64,000 bases of DNA from assembly GCF_024763615.1 (NCBI RefSeq), contig NC_077223.1, forward strand, positions 20,956,001-21,020,000. The letters are read 5' to 3'. The DNA comes from Phlebotomus papatasi (lineage: Eukaryota; Arthropoda; Insecta; Diptera; Psychodidae). Below, piece by piece: positions 9,001 through 19,900 of this stretch. The notes beneath the pieces are model-generated. The model did no database searches and was not told where the DNA came from. It saw only the letters and a program-made list of their open reading frames with translations. Every line of letters begins with the position of its first letter. The first letter of the stretch is position 1. Position numbers and translations under genes: made by a program.

Positions 9001-10625
9001 CACTAACGGCCAAAACATTAAATACACCCTTCGTAAGCTTAAATACACGTGATTAGGACCGGGAAAACGCTGTAATATCCAGTTCTATTGACTGAAATAG
9101 TTTCATATATAAACTTAAGAACAGTTTTAAACAAGATTTGAGAAAATACATGAGCTACAAAATTTATAATTTGTGGATCAGTCAAAAATTAGCTTTTTGG
9201 AAAAAAATGCAAAAGTATCCCCACATTCTAAAACTGGTCTAATCTTTTAATAATCATTTAATATAAGCTAAATACTATTAGTAAATATTATTAAAAGTCA
9301 GAAAAACTGAAAATAATACCGAGGGAATATTTTTTGGTACGGATTGTGGTCGGTTTCCGGTGTGATGTGTTCTGAAAGGGGTTTCTTCTTTGAATATTGA
9401 AATTTTCAGCCCAAATTCTACTTTTTCATATATTTTTTATTATTTTCTTCTTATTATTGTTGCAATTTCATTTCTTTTACTTCATTATTTTATTTAAAAA
9501 AAACATGAATAAAATCATCAAATTCAGTTTTCCTCGAAGAATTTTTCTTTAGCTTTGATAAGCGCCTCACAAATTTGGGGCATCCTGTTGATCAATTTCT
9601 ATAAAATGTCTGAAGGAACTTTGGCCATACATCCTGAAGTGTTTCCACCAAGATTGGAACTGATGTCGCGCCTAATCTCAAACCTTGTGGTCGAGAAAAT
9701 CCAAGAGAATTACAATGAGGCTACAATCGGGTGACTGGCGTGGCTAATGCATTCGGTTTATTGGGCGTGGGTTTTTTTTTCAAGAGGATAACGATCCCAA
9801 GCATTCCTCAAAGCTTTGTAGAGGTTTCCTTCTTGAGAAAGAGAAACGCAGGGTCCTAAATTACATGCATTAGCCACCCCAATCACCCGATTGTAGCCTC
9901 ATTGTAATTCTCTTGGATTTTCTCGACCACAAGGTTTGAGATTAGGCGCGACATCAGTTCCAATCTTGGTGGAAACACTTCAGGATGTGTGGCCAAAGTT
10001 CCTTCAGACATTTTATAGAAATTGATCAACAGGATGCCCCAAATTTGTGAGGCGCTTATCAAAGCTAAAGAAAAATTCTTCGAGGAAAACTGAATTTGAT
10101 GATTTTATTCATGTTTTTTTTTTAAATAAAATAATGAAGTAAAAGAAATGAAATTGCAACAATAATAAGAAGAAATTTGAAAAATAATAAAAAATATATG
10201 AAAAAGTAGAATTTGGGCTGAAAATTTCAATATTCAAAGAAGAAACCCCTTTCAGAACACATCACACCGGAAACCGACCACAATCCGTACCAAAAATATT
10301 CCCTCGGTATAATTTTCAGTTTTTCTGACTTTTAATAATATTTACTAATAGTATTTAGCTTATATTAAATGATTATTAAAAGATTAGATCAGTTTTAGAA
10401 TGTGGGGATACTTTTGCATTTTTTTCCAAAAAGCTAATTTTTGACTGATCCACAAATTATAAATTTTGTAGCTCATGTATTTTCTCAAATCTTGTTTAAA
10501 ACTGTTCTTAAGTTTATATATGAAACTATTTCAGTCAATAGAACTGGATATTACAGCGTTTTCCCGGTCCTAATCACGTGTATTTAAGCTTACGAAGGGT
10601 GTATTTAATGTTTTGGCCGTTAGTG
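9001..10625. mobile_element. Giant palindromic (snap-back) derivative of a Tc1-like transposon
   Basis: TA duplications (8999-9000 and 10626-10627) flank CACTAACGGCCAAAACATTA and its complement. The inverted repeat continues for the whole arm: 9001-9752 mirrors 9865-10625 with only scattered differences, leaving a 112 bp loop. The plus strand of the loop encodes FQEDNDPKHSSKLC, the Tc1 transposase block around the second catalytic Asp. After a TGG-to-TAG change, PPQSPD follows in the right arm. Further right, in another frame, come LINRMPQICEALIKAKEKFFEEN-like pieces matching the Tc1 C-terminus. The left arm is therefore an inverted copy of the 3' half, and the 5' half of the transposase is missing. 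Total length (1.63 kb) is that of a normal Tc1 element. Several stops and frameshifts make it inactive as a transposase source, although both termini remain intact. Confidence 0.9.
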
Positions 10626-10689
10626 TAGATAGATAGAAATTTGATTAATCGGTTCATAACCGATTTATTCATCAAATCATCATTAAAGT

Positions 10690-11440
10690 GCCACTACTGA
10701 TGGATTAGGACCTTGGCCTCACTCACAATCCTCCTCCATTCTGTCCGCTCTTGNNNNNNNNNNNNNNNNNNNNNNNNNNNNNNNNNNNNNNNNNNNNNNN
10801 NNNNNNNNNNNNNNNNNNNNNNNNNNNNNNNNNNNNNNNNNNNNNNNNNNNNNNNNNNNNNNNNNNNNNNNNNNNNNNNNNNNNNNNNNNNNNNNNNNNN
10901 NNNNNNNNNNNNNNNNNNNNNNNNNNNNNNNNNNNNNNNNNNNNNNNNNNNNNNNNNNNNNNNNNNNNNNNNNNNNNNNNNNNNNNNNNNNNNNNNNNNN
11001 NNNNNNNNNNNNNNNNNNNNNNNNNNNNNNNNNNNNNNNNNNNNNNNNNNNNNNNNNNNNNNNNNNNNNNNNNNNNNNNNNNNNNNNNNNNNNNNNNNNN
11101 NNNNNNNNNNNNNNNNNNNNNNNNNNNNNNNNNNNNNNNNNNNNNNNNNNNNNNNNNNNNNNNNNNNNNNNNNNNNNNNNNNNNNNNNNNNNNNNNNNNN
11201 NNNNNNNNNNNNNNNNNNNNNNNNNNNNNNNNNNNNNNNNNNNNNNNNNNNNNTCTTGTTAACTTTTCTTAGTTTACTTTTAGTTTCTCCAGATCTCCCT
11301 CTACTTAGTTAATTCACCTTTTTTTTTGGTCGCTCAACTGTTCTTCTTCCAGGTGAGTTTCCATTCATCGCTCTTTTCACTGGCAAATGTGCTTCCATTC
11401 TTTGAACGTGTCCTACCCATGGCAGACCTCATGCTTTAAT
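10690..11440 (-). pseudogene. Non-LTR retrotransposon 3' coding remnant, split by assembly gap
   Basis: On minus, 11440-11300 reads GHVQRMEAHLPVKRAME and, after a frameshift, GRRTVERPKKK. This is the familiar post-reverse-transcriptase tail of jockey/RTE-type non-LTR elements (GHV.RM..., GRR..GRP..RW). On the far side of the N run, 10753-10690 reads ERTEWRRIVSEAKVL followed by a stop, matching the usual terminal RTEWRRI..EAK motif. The two pieces are colinear and the missing linker falls in the gap. Frame breaks show it is dead. The clade cannot be settled from the tail alone. Confidence 0.65.
10754..11253. other. Assembly gap (500 N)
   Basis: Exactly 500 undetermined bases, a placeholder length typical of scaffolding. 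Flanking sequence belongs to one retroelement remnant, suggesting repeat-induced collapse. The real gap size is unknown. Confidence 0.98.
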
Positions 11441-11524
11441 GAATTTTCATATGTTTTCGTCTTTATAACCGATTTATTACCAGTCACTATTGTAACCAAT
11501 TCTTACTTATAATAAATTCCCATG

Positions 11525-11870
11525 ACCTTTTAAACTAGTCTAAAGATGACTCCATTTGGTTGAGAAATTCATTTTCAAGAGCTTGTTGAACTTTCGACTT
11601 TGACAACTCGTTACGTCCGCGTTACATAATTGGGGATGGTTCAACGGTGTTTTCGTGTAAGGACGAAATATCCGCATATGTAATCTCTAAAACATATTCA
11701 AAATTGAAAAAAAAACAGCATGATGCGTTTTCAAGCAATAATCCAAAAAACATGATTTTTAGAGGGGGGTATTAGGGGTGCATTTTGGAACAGACGGACA
11801 GACAGTTGAACAGCGTGACATAATTTCTCAGAAATCGTCTGAATTGTGGCGATATGTTGGATCTTGGAAT
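11525..11870 (+). repeat. Dispersed ~400 bp repeat, diverged copy
   Basis: Shares an ordered series of blocks with copies at 13040-13820, 40297-40570, 48575-48880 and 58860-59205: CCATTTGGTTGAGA, a CTTTGACAA..CG(T)TA block, GGTTCAA(T/C)GGTGTTTTCG, GGACGAAATATCCGC, CTCTAAAACATATTCAAAATTG and ACAGACGGACAGACAG. No terminal inverted repeats and no coding capacity. Confidence 0.55.
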
Positions 11871-13039
11871 ATGATGTTGGGCAACTGGGCTTTGTGTATT
11901 TCCTTTTTATCTGCATTTGTTGCAAACGCGATAAGTAGCGATAAGTTGTTTGAAATGAATACGAGATACTGAACCAACCGATGATAATCTTGGTAGTAAA
12001 ATTCATCCTCCACAAGTTTGCAAAAGATCAATTTTCTCTTTTACTAAAGAAAAATTCTTTGAAGCCAGTTATCAAAAGCTTTCAACAAGAAAAATGTTTT
12101 TACTGGTTTGGAAAGGCAAAATATGGAGAAAAGACACAGATTTTGGAAAATGACTTGAAAAACAGGTTTTCGTTACCAAACCAGAGAGATTAAATTATGT
12201 AAGACAAAGTTTTTGAGGACGAAATTAATCATTTTAACATTAATGAGAAATTGCTTTTGAAGTATAGCATCAAACAAAGTTTCAAGTACAATCGCAAAAC
12301 TTGGGACGCTTTCCATGGCTTTAAATAGAATAATTTCCATAGATGGAAAATTCTTCGGAAAAATTAAAAACCAACAACGAATTCGTGTTTGCTAAACTTT
12401 GGTGAACCAAAGTTACTTAAGAAATACTCACTACTGCACAATTCTTGGACAATATGTTAATTTTTTAATGTTAATTTTAATTTTAATTTAATGTTAATTT
12501 TTAATGAAAAGAAATGAAAATATTTTGAATAGATGACCTAAATTTCAATATTTTTTATCTTCCATTTGCCTTGCTCGAATCTCTTGAGAGTTGAGACACT
12601 TTGTACGTTTAAGCAGATTCGATATATTTTATCTTAGATAACGTTGATTTTTTAAAATTTTTCATTTGTACATTTTTGCCCTAGTCTCCCCTATGCAATT
12701 ATGGTAACTTTTTTTTAACCTGTTATTACTAATTTTAAATATTTCTCTTTTAGAAATTAGAGAACTTGAATTAAAAATATTACATTATCCATGATTATAT
12801 GATTATATCCGTATTTTATTTCTTGATGGGGCAAGAGTTTATTCACTTGATTTTCTTTCTTGATTTACTTTCTTGATTTGTGAGAAACTTTCTTCAAAGT
12901 AAAGCATTTTGACACGTTTTTCGTTCATACTAAAGCCATTTATTTCAAAATACTTAATTTTGAAGAAAATGTCTTATACAAATCAAGGGGTTAAATAAAA
13001 TTCAAGACTAAATAGACAGAAAAAATGTTTTTTTTTGAG
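11871..13039. other. AT-rich intergenic stretch with one SINE-like fragment
   Basis: No credible gene. Position 12248-12322 (minus) holds a diverged copy of the GGTGGCAAAGC SINE-like repeat (CGCAAAACTTGGGACGCTTT). The remainder is simple AT-rich sequence, with TTAATTTT runs near 12455-12505. Confidence 0.4.
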
Positions 13040-13820
13040 ACACCAGTACCCCACATGTTCTTAAGGCATTAAAATAACCTGTTGGTCCTGTAGCTTTATT
13101 AACGGCCAGACGGTAAAAAGGGATTTTTTCAACCCTCCCCCCAAAATTTTGTCCTTCCACCCCCTGGAGATCACTTTTCTCAACAAATTTTCGCATTTCA
13201 GACGCCACGCTCTTTGTCCGTCTGTCCGTTCGGCTGTCGCTAGCTCTAGAGGCCAAACGGTTAGAGATAGCGACTTGGGGCCTAAGGGGGACTCCCCCAT
13301 AAGTCGATGCAAGGATCGTTAACATGCCCTCATTTTCCCCCCACTCCTCCCCTTTCCATCCAAAACATTTTTTCATTTTTGGATGTGTTTTAGAAATTAC
13401 CCAGGCGGACAATTGACCATGTGTGAATACCATTAAATCGTCCCTAATAACGGTTTTTCAAGGTTAAAGGTTAAAAAAAGGCTCCAGAGGGCGCATTTAT
13501 CAGGTGAATGGAATCTTGATTGGGCTCGTTGGAAAGGTCTTGGAATTTCCGACAAAACTGAACCGGTTCCAATCGGTTTTGAACCGGTAATGAACCGATA
13601 CGATAACTAATTTTTATTTGAAATTCAATTAAATTACCCCTGAAGTGTATTTTGAGAAATACTTTGAATGATTTATAAATCGGTTCAAATCAGTTGTGAA
13701 CCGGTAATGAACCGATAAGTAATTTTTTCCCGAAAATAAATTTTATTACTCTTAAAACTATTTTGGGGAATCTTTTGAGTGATTTATGAATCGGTTTAAA
13801 TTGGGTGAGAACCGGTAAAC
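13040..13820 (-). repeat. Dispersed ~400 bp repeat with AACCGGT-rich extension
   Basis: The minus strand carries GACCTTGAAAAACCG, TTATTAGGGACGATTTAATG, TGTCCGCCTGGGTAA, AAGTCGCTATCTCTAACCG, TTTGGCCTCTAGAG and ACGGACAGACGGACA blocks shared with four other places in the window. The adjoining 13555-13820 contains repeated AACCGGT/AATCGGTT motifs, also seen beside the copy at 40410-40565. Confidence 0.6.
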
Positions 13821-13919
13821 AGCAAACATATTTACGTGTAATATACGTTTAACATATATTCAAACGGTACAATGTAGCTATCAAACTTTATGGATTTCTT
13901 AAAATATGCATGTAATATA

Positions 13920-14140
13920 GGGGAAAGCGCGCTACCTTCGGACGATTTATGCTTTGCACAAATCATTTTTTACAAAGTGGTATAAATTAATTTAGCCCAT
14001 TATAATATTATGTTTTAATAGCTAGTCCAATGAATGCCTCAAATTTTCAGAAAAGTGTTATGGGTGAAATCCATCAGGAACATAGAGAAAAAATTGAATT
14101 GTCCGAAGCTTGAATCGTCCGAACGCAGCGCGCTTTCCCC
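13920..14140. mobile_element. 221 bp MITE, GGGGAAAGCGCGCT termini
   Basis: TA duplications flank perfect 14 bp terminal repeats GGGGAAAGCGCGCT. Similarity continues inward as TTCGGACGATT. A related element with GGGGAAAGTGCTCT ends lies at 50558-50772. Confidence 0.8.
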
Positions 14141-14204
14141 TATTTTTTAGTGTTTCCATTACAATTTTTTCCTCTTTTCCAAGAAAAATATGTTGAATAT
14201 TCTA

Positions 14205-14534
14205 CAGTGCTGTCTCTCTATATGCACACTCTCTATATGCACAGCTTTTGTGGCGGTTGCATTCAAAATCAATTTGTTTACATTTTGACAAAGTAATAAA
14301 GACAATTATTTTCTTGGTAACTAATTTTTCTTGTTTTTAATTTTCTTAATTTTATTTTTTCTGTCACATATTATATTTAAAATAACACGGGAAATTCTAG
14401 AACAATAAAAAAATGATAATTTATTAAAAGAAAGAGAAAAAAAACAGTTGGGAATTTCAAAAAAAGTTGTGCATATTCAGAGAGAGAACTGTCAAAAAAA
14501 GTACCCAAACTGTGCATATAGCGAGACAGCACTG
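14205..14534. mobile_element. 330 bp MITE, CAGTGCTGTCTC termini
   Basis: TA duplications flank CAGTGCTGTCTCTCTATATG and the complement of CAGTGCTGTCTCGCTATATG. The CAGT-start and TA target suggest the Tc1/mariner/pogo superfamily. No coding capacity. Confidence 0.75.
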
Positions 14535-15159
14535 TACTTACTACGGTCTGTCATTTGACCGAGCGCGCAAGAAAAAACGACCGAAAACGGTCGGTAGGTT
14601 TAGTGTTAAATATGCAGTTTTTTTTTTTAATTCTCCACGACCCACATAACCCTTTAAAGTAAGTAATAAATCAATAAAATTAATATGAGGAGTTTTATCA
14701 TGTGTGGAGTATATGGAGTTGTTTAAGGGATGAAAAGTTAGCAAATGGGATGTTTAGAAATTAAATTTGTTTTTGAAAGGCATTATATAATTTTAAATCA
14801 AAGTCAGGAAGTTATTAAGTTAATTAAGGAAAACCGTACCTTTCTGTCTGAACTTCAAGCAGGATAGGTCATCTGTTTTAAACAAATTGTACAACTTTAA
14901 ATTTATTTACCAACAATATTCAAAAACCCACATCTACAAACGCTTCATCAATTCCTTTGCTCATTTCCATATTGCGAATTCTTCTCAAGATAGGGTGGGG
15001 TGGGGTAACAACGGTCACTGCGATTTCTTTCTTTGTAGAATCTTGCTGAATAATTAGATTACGTGAGGTAAAGTACCCTCAAGACGGTCGGTTCCTCAAG
15101 CTCGGCCGGTGGAGTCATTTAATCAGTTGATGAGTCCGATCCTTGAATCTTTGATAATA

Positions 15160-15372
15160 TTGGGGCAACTGGGGCAGTAAACATGGGGTAATTGTAAACT
15201 CTATGATTTTTTTAAATTAGAAATTAGACTTTAGAGGTCGAGACCTTAATGAACTTAAAGATACTACAGGAATTTCTGTCTACTGAAGAAATGGTCAACA
15301 TAACTCCACGTAGTGTAGACATTAAAATTACTGCTTACAACTACCCCATGTTTTTACTGCCCCAGTAGTTAC
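15160..15372. mobile_element. ~210 bp MITE, CTGGGGCAGTAAACATGGGG termini
   Basis: CAACTGGGGCAGTAAACATG near 15167 is mirrored by CATGTTTTTACTGCCCCAGT near 15350-15366. A solo AGGTAAAGTACCC end, of the kind at 24605, lies just before at about 15067. Exact boundaries are uncertain. Confidence 0.55.
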
Positions 15373-15560
15373 GAAAACTAAATGCCAAACAATTGTATTT
15401 TGTCTGAAATTTATCGCTATTTTGGGACATATTTTTGGTAATTTATAAAACGGTTTAAATCGATTCTAAACCAGTACGCCTTGTTCCACAATTTTTTCAA
15501 AAAAAAATCTCTAAAACTGAAGTCGAAATTTGCAACGAAATAGCCCTATTCTCCTCTATA

Positions 15561-16512
15561 GGGGAGACTGGGGCACATGTAACCATTTTCGATAGATGCG
15601 AATTTGAGGTGATTTTCCAAGGACACCGTGATTTTTTGGAAAATATTTCTTAGCTCATGTTTTACCCTTGGGTATAGGCAATTCGTCGAGGGTAATGCGG
15701 ATGCTGGAAAACAATTGAGTTTTCCATAAAAATAAAATTTGTGTCCCTGTGCATTTTTCTCTTTTCACAAAATACCTGGGGTAGAAGTAACCACTTTCTG
15801 GGGAGGATGTAAACACCTTTTTTCCCACCCTTGAAATTAACTTTGCACCACTCTCGATTATTTTAATTACTTAAGAGATATATAAAGACTGTATATTTTT
15901 CAAAAAATCACGACACTTTTTACAAAGAATAATTAAAATAGCAAAAGAACTAAAAGCATGCATATCAAAGACATTTTTCAATGAATTTCCCCATATTTTG
16001 ACATCATGTGACTTTTTATTGAACACAGCGCCACCAATTTTTTTCGTAATCTATGAATTATAGATATTTCGCATGAAGGTCAATTTCCCGCTCTTTTACC
16101 TACTCATTTTGTGAAATTGAAATTGCCTGTTTACATCTACCCCAAATGCTGTTTTCTGACCAATTATTAATTCTTTTGAAATAATGAGAATCTCAATTTG
16201 TCTAGTAAATCCATAAATATAATCCTAAAAGATGTAGGAAAGAACTGGTATTGCTACATTTCGATTATTTTACACAGTTTTTAATTTCCAGGTGGAAATC
16301 CAAATGACCAAAATAATTGAAATATCAACATTTTCAGGAAAAATGATTTTTATTTTTAAACTATTAGGATTTTATTGACCAATTCTTCTGTGGACATACA
16401 TCCCCATGGTATCTATGAATGCTCATGGGTTTTATCCTCTGGAGTCTTAAAATTAATGAAAAAAATCACAGTGTTTACAACTACCCCAGTTTACTACTGC
16501 CCCAGTTCCCCC
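15561..16512. mobile_element. 952 bp inverted-repeat element, GGGGAGACTGGGGC termini
   Basis: TA-flanked. The left end reads GGGGAGACTGGGGCACATGT and the right end (reversed) GGGGGAACTGGGGCAGTAGT. Internal repeats of TACCCCA and CTGGGGTAG echo the ends. No open frame of note, so a non-autonomous relative of the 19062 and 47588 elements. Confidence 0.7.
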
Positions 16513-16956
16513 TAAGCATATTTGATAAATATCTGTATGACTTTTTAGTGGTCAATTTTTCACCTCTTCCGTCATCCTTGAGTGAATAAGTATGGCAAAA
16601 ATTTTCTATTTCACCTGGTGATATCAAATAAAAAAAATAAGAGAGAAGGGGAAGCAGAACTAAGAGACTCCATCACCTGTGCAAATAAATTGCTCAATGT
16701 TTCTCTTGTTTCCTCCTCGGCAAACCCCCCAAAAAGCTTGACAACAATTTGACCCCATTTCACGAGGACAATGAACTGGAAATTTTCTCATGCAAATTTT
16801 TCGTGTATTTTCTCATCGGTTACATGTTTTAAGAATGAACAAAAAAAATTGCTTATGCTTCACGCCTCTATGCTAGGCTCTTACACAAGAGAGGTAATAT
16901 GGGCTTTCTGAAGAGGGACGGTTGACTTCAACCCCCAGAGGATGATTTTGGGTTAA
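16513..16956. other. 3' flank of the Lys/His-rich gene
   Basis: No AATAAA hexamer was seen on minus within about 300 bp of the stop at 16957, so the transcript end is not located. Nothing else recognisable. Confidence 0.35.
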
Positions 16957-19900
16957 TTAAGGTTTCTTGCTTTTTCCCTCCACGGCCACCTGTTGATGGT
17001 GTTTTCCCGCTTCCTGGGCAAAAGTTTGGCTGTTTTTCTTTGATTTTGCAGCATCGAACTTGTTATAAGCACCACCTTTGTGTTCATCCCCGAAGAATTT
17101 ATTCACTTTGTGGTATTCACGCTTTCGGAAGCTCTGCCTAAATCCCTTTTCTTTCTTCCCATTTTTCTGGGCTTTTTTGTTATTGTAGTGGGCTTTTAGG
17201 TGACCCTCGTGGGCGTCATCATGGTCTCCGGACTCATAGTCTTCCTCAAAGTCCTTTTTAGTTTTCCCACCTTTTTCTTCGTGAGATTTTGAAGAGTCTT
17301 CTTTGGTGTCTGATCCCTTCTTTGAGGTGGATTTTTCTCGATGCGATATCCCATCAATTTCTTCAGAAACCTAGATGGTTGAAATAAAAATCAATGAGAA
17401 ACTTTATATAAACCTTGATCACCTTACAGTGAGTGAGATTCTTAATGTGATATGAAGTTGGAACACGTGCAAATTTAATTTTAAACTACAGGTGGTCCCG
17501 GGATTATGAATACTTTCGGGATCAAGAAAAACCGCGTGAAATGGCTTTATGCATACAGAAATTTTGCATACATGCAGGAGTTTTTTTTTCGAATAAGTAA
17601 CATAAATGTCGTAATGTTTGCAAATATTGTTGACGATATTATATCAAGCTGTTTTTAGCGCCAACTGTTCATAGAATATTTTACAGACCTCAAATGTTTT
17701 TGCACTAAATAAATTTGTGATTTTTTTTACAAATTACGGTATACCAAAATTTCAAAATACAATAATAATTAAATACTTTGATTTTATAAACCTGAATTAC
17801 TGAAATATTCAGAACCAATTATGAATTTATTAAAGATGGTATTAAATGGGACATGGTGCTATATGATGCTACTATCCTAACCCCAAATAAAATATGCTCG
17901 CATTTTTAAAGTCTAGGATTTCTAGGTTATGGATTTCTGAGTTTTATGAAACTTTTTCAAGGTTTTCTGAGGTATCTGCAAAACTTATTCAAGGCTGTAT
18001 CTATTTCATTTCGTCATATTACAGATCAAGCGATTTGTTGATTACAGTGGAACCTCGATAGAGTCAACTAATTATTTCCAGACCTGTTGACTCTATTGGA
18101 TTCGTTGACTCTATCGGAGTCCAAAAAAATCAATTAAAATGTGAAATTTTGATATAAAGGAGTATTATTTTAAGTTTATACTACATCATTGATAAATTCA
18201 ACACGATAGTAGAATATTTTATTAAATTAATCCATAAATTCTATACCCTCTGACCCAAAAAAGTCGTGTGTTTAGGCAAAAGTTGGAGATTAAGGAATGA
18301 TTTTTAAGAATAATTTTATAATTAGTAAATACACTCAGTCCCGGGATTATGCACATTTTCGGGAGCGAAAAATCGCGCGAAATGGCATTATGCATCAACA
18401 AAAAGGTGTATACCCGCAGGTGATTTATTTTTAATGAATTTGCTTAAAAATTTTAATTTTCTGTTGCTTATTTTTGTTTTATATCAAAATTTTCTTCTAA
18501 GATACTGATATTTTAAATTAAAAATGTCAGTTCAAATAAATTTAGACGTTTTCTTTAGAAGTGTAATTTTTAAGATTGTTTTTATCATGTACATTTTTTA
18601 AAGAAGTAAGGTCTTTAAAAATGATTACACGTTTAATAAACCTACGAATTTAATCACAAAATTACCATGTCCTTACATAAATATTTTTTCTTGTGTTCAA
18701 AGTGTTACGTTAATACACAATAAGACTGGCTTTTATTTCGAAAAGATCATATTAAATCATATAATATTATTAGTTCAATAATTCAAGAATAGTTGAATTT
18801 ATCGGAGTCAATTTGGGTCCAAGTTGACACTATCGGAGTCCGTAGAGTAAAAAAAAAAGCTGTTGAGTAATGGAGATTGACTCTATCGGGGGTTGACTCT
18901 ATCGAGGTCCCACTGTATTTGCAAGCATATTTATTTTATAAAGATAGACCGTGACTAAGGTCAATTTACTACTCACGGGACCTTTTTCAAATCTTAAAGA
19001 AACCTGAAGATAATGTTTTTTCGTGCTTTTATTTAAAAAAAAAGTGTCGAAGTAAATGGTAGGGGAGACTGGGGCAAAACTTGTCAAAACGCATATTTAA
19101 TACTTTCACGAGCTCTGAGAAAACTTAAACGTTTTATAATGAGCTGATTCTTATAGAAAATTTACTGCTCTACAACATTGCAGAAGAGTATTTTCCTCTA
19201 TCTGGAAAGAAATGTGATTTTCGAATCACTTTCTTAAAGTCGATTTTGTGAAGATTCTCAAAATTGCTGGGGCAAATTTTGTCAGTCTTCGGATAATTTG
19301 TGACGTTTTACTTTCGCAAGCGCTACAAATATCAAATTGACATATTTTTATAGGAAATTTATTTCTCTACAACCTTGTCGAAGATATTTTTTCTCTATCT
19401 TAACGAGAAATGTGCTTAAATTGAGCTAATCAGTATTGATATTTTCTGTAAGTCAAATATTCCAAAAATAGGACTCAAAATTTCAATATTTTTTATTTTA
19501 CATAATCCTTTGTCGTATCCCTTGGAACTTTGTACGTTTAAGAAGGTTCATGAAGGCTATCCATAATAAAAATTTCAAGCCTCAGTCTCTTTTATTTTAG
19601 AAAATAGTGAATATTGAAATTTTTATTTTGACAAAATTTGCCCTAGTCTCCCCTATAATTGGAATGTTGTATTTTTGTTTGCTTAAGAGCATGAATTGAA
19701 CATTTTTTTATTTTGTTAAAAAAATATAAATATTTTAAGAAAATAAGTTATGCTGCTTCTTTAGATTTATTGATCTACGTAACCCTTTAATCCTTTAAGG
19801 ACGACTGGGTCACCGTTGAGCCAAACACAAAGTTGTTGCTAAGGCCATCTAAAGTCTTGATTTGCTATAAAATAAAAAGTCAGAAAAAAAAGATTTTTTT

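Noticed and set aside
9001..10625. Pure assembly inversion artefact
   Set aside because: The arms differ by scattered substitutions and small indels and the whole is bounded by a TA duplication, so a real element is more likely, although long reads are needed to settle it.
10713..11312. 199-codon plus-strand frame
   Set aside because: It runs almost entirely through undetermined bases and has no meaning.
13008..13433. 141-codon minus-strand frame
   Set aside because: Lies in the 400 bp dispersed repeat, whose other copies do not keep this frame open.
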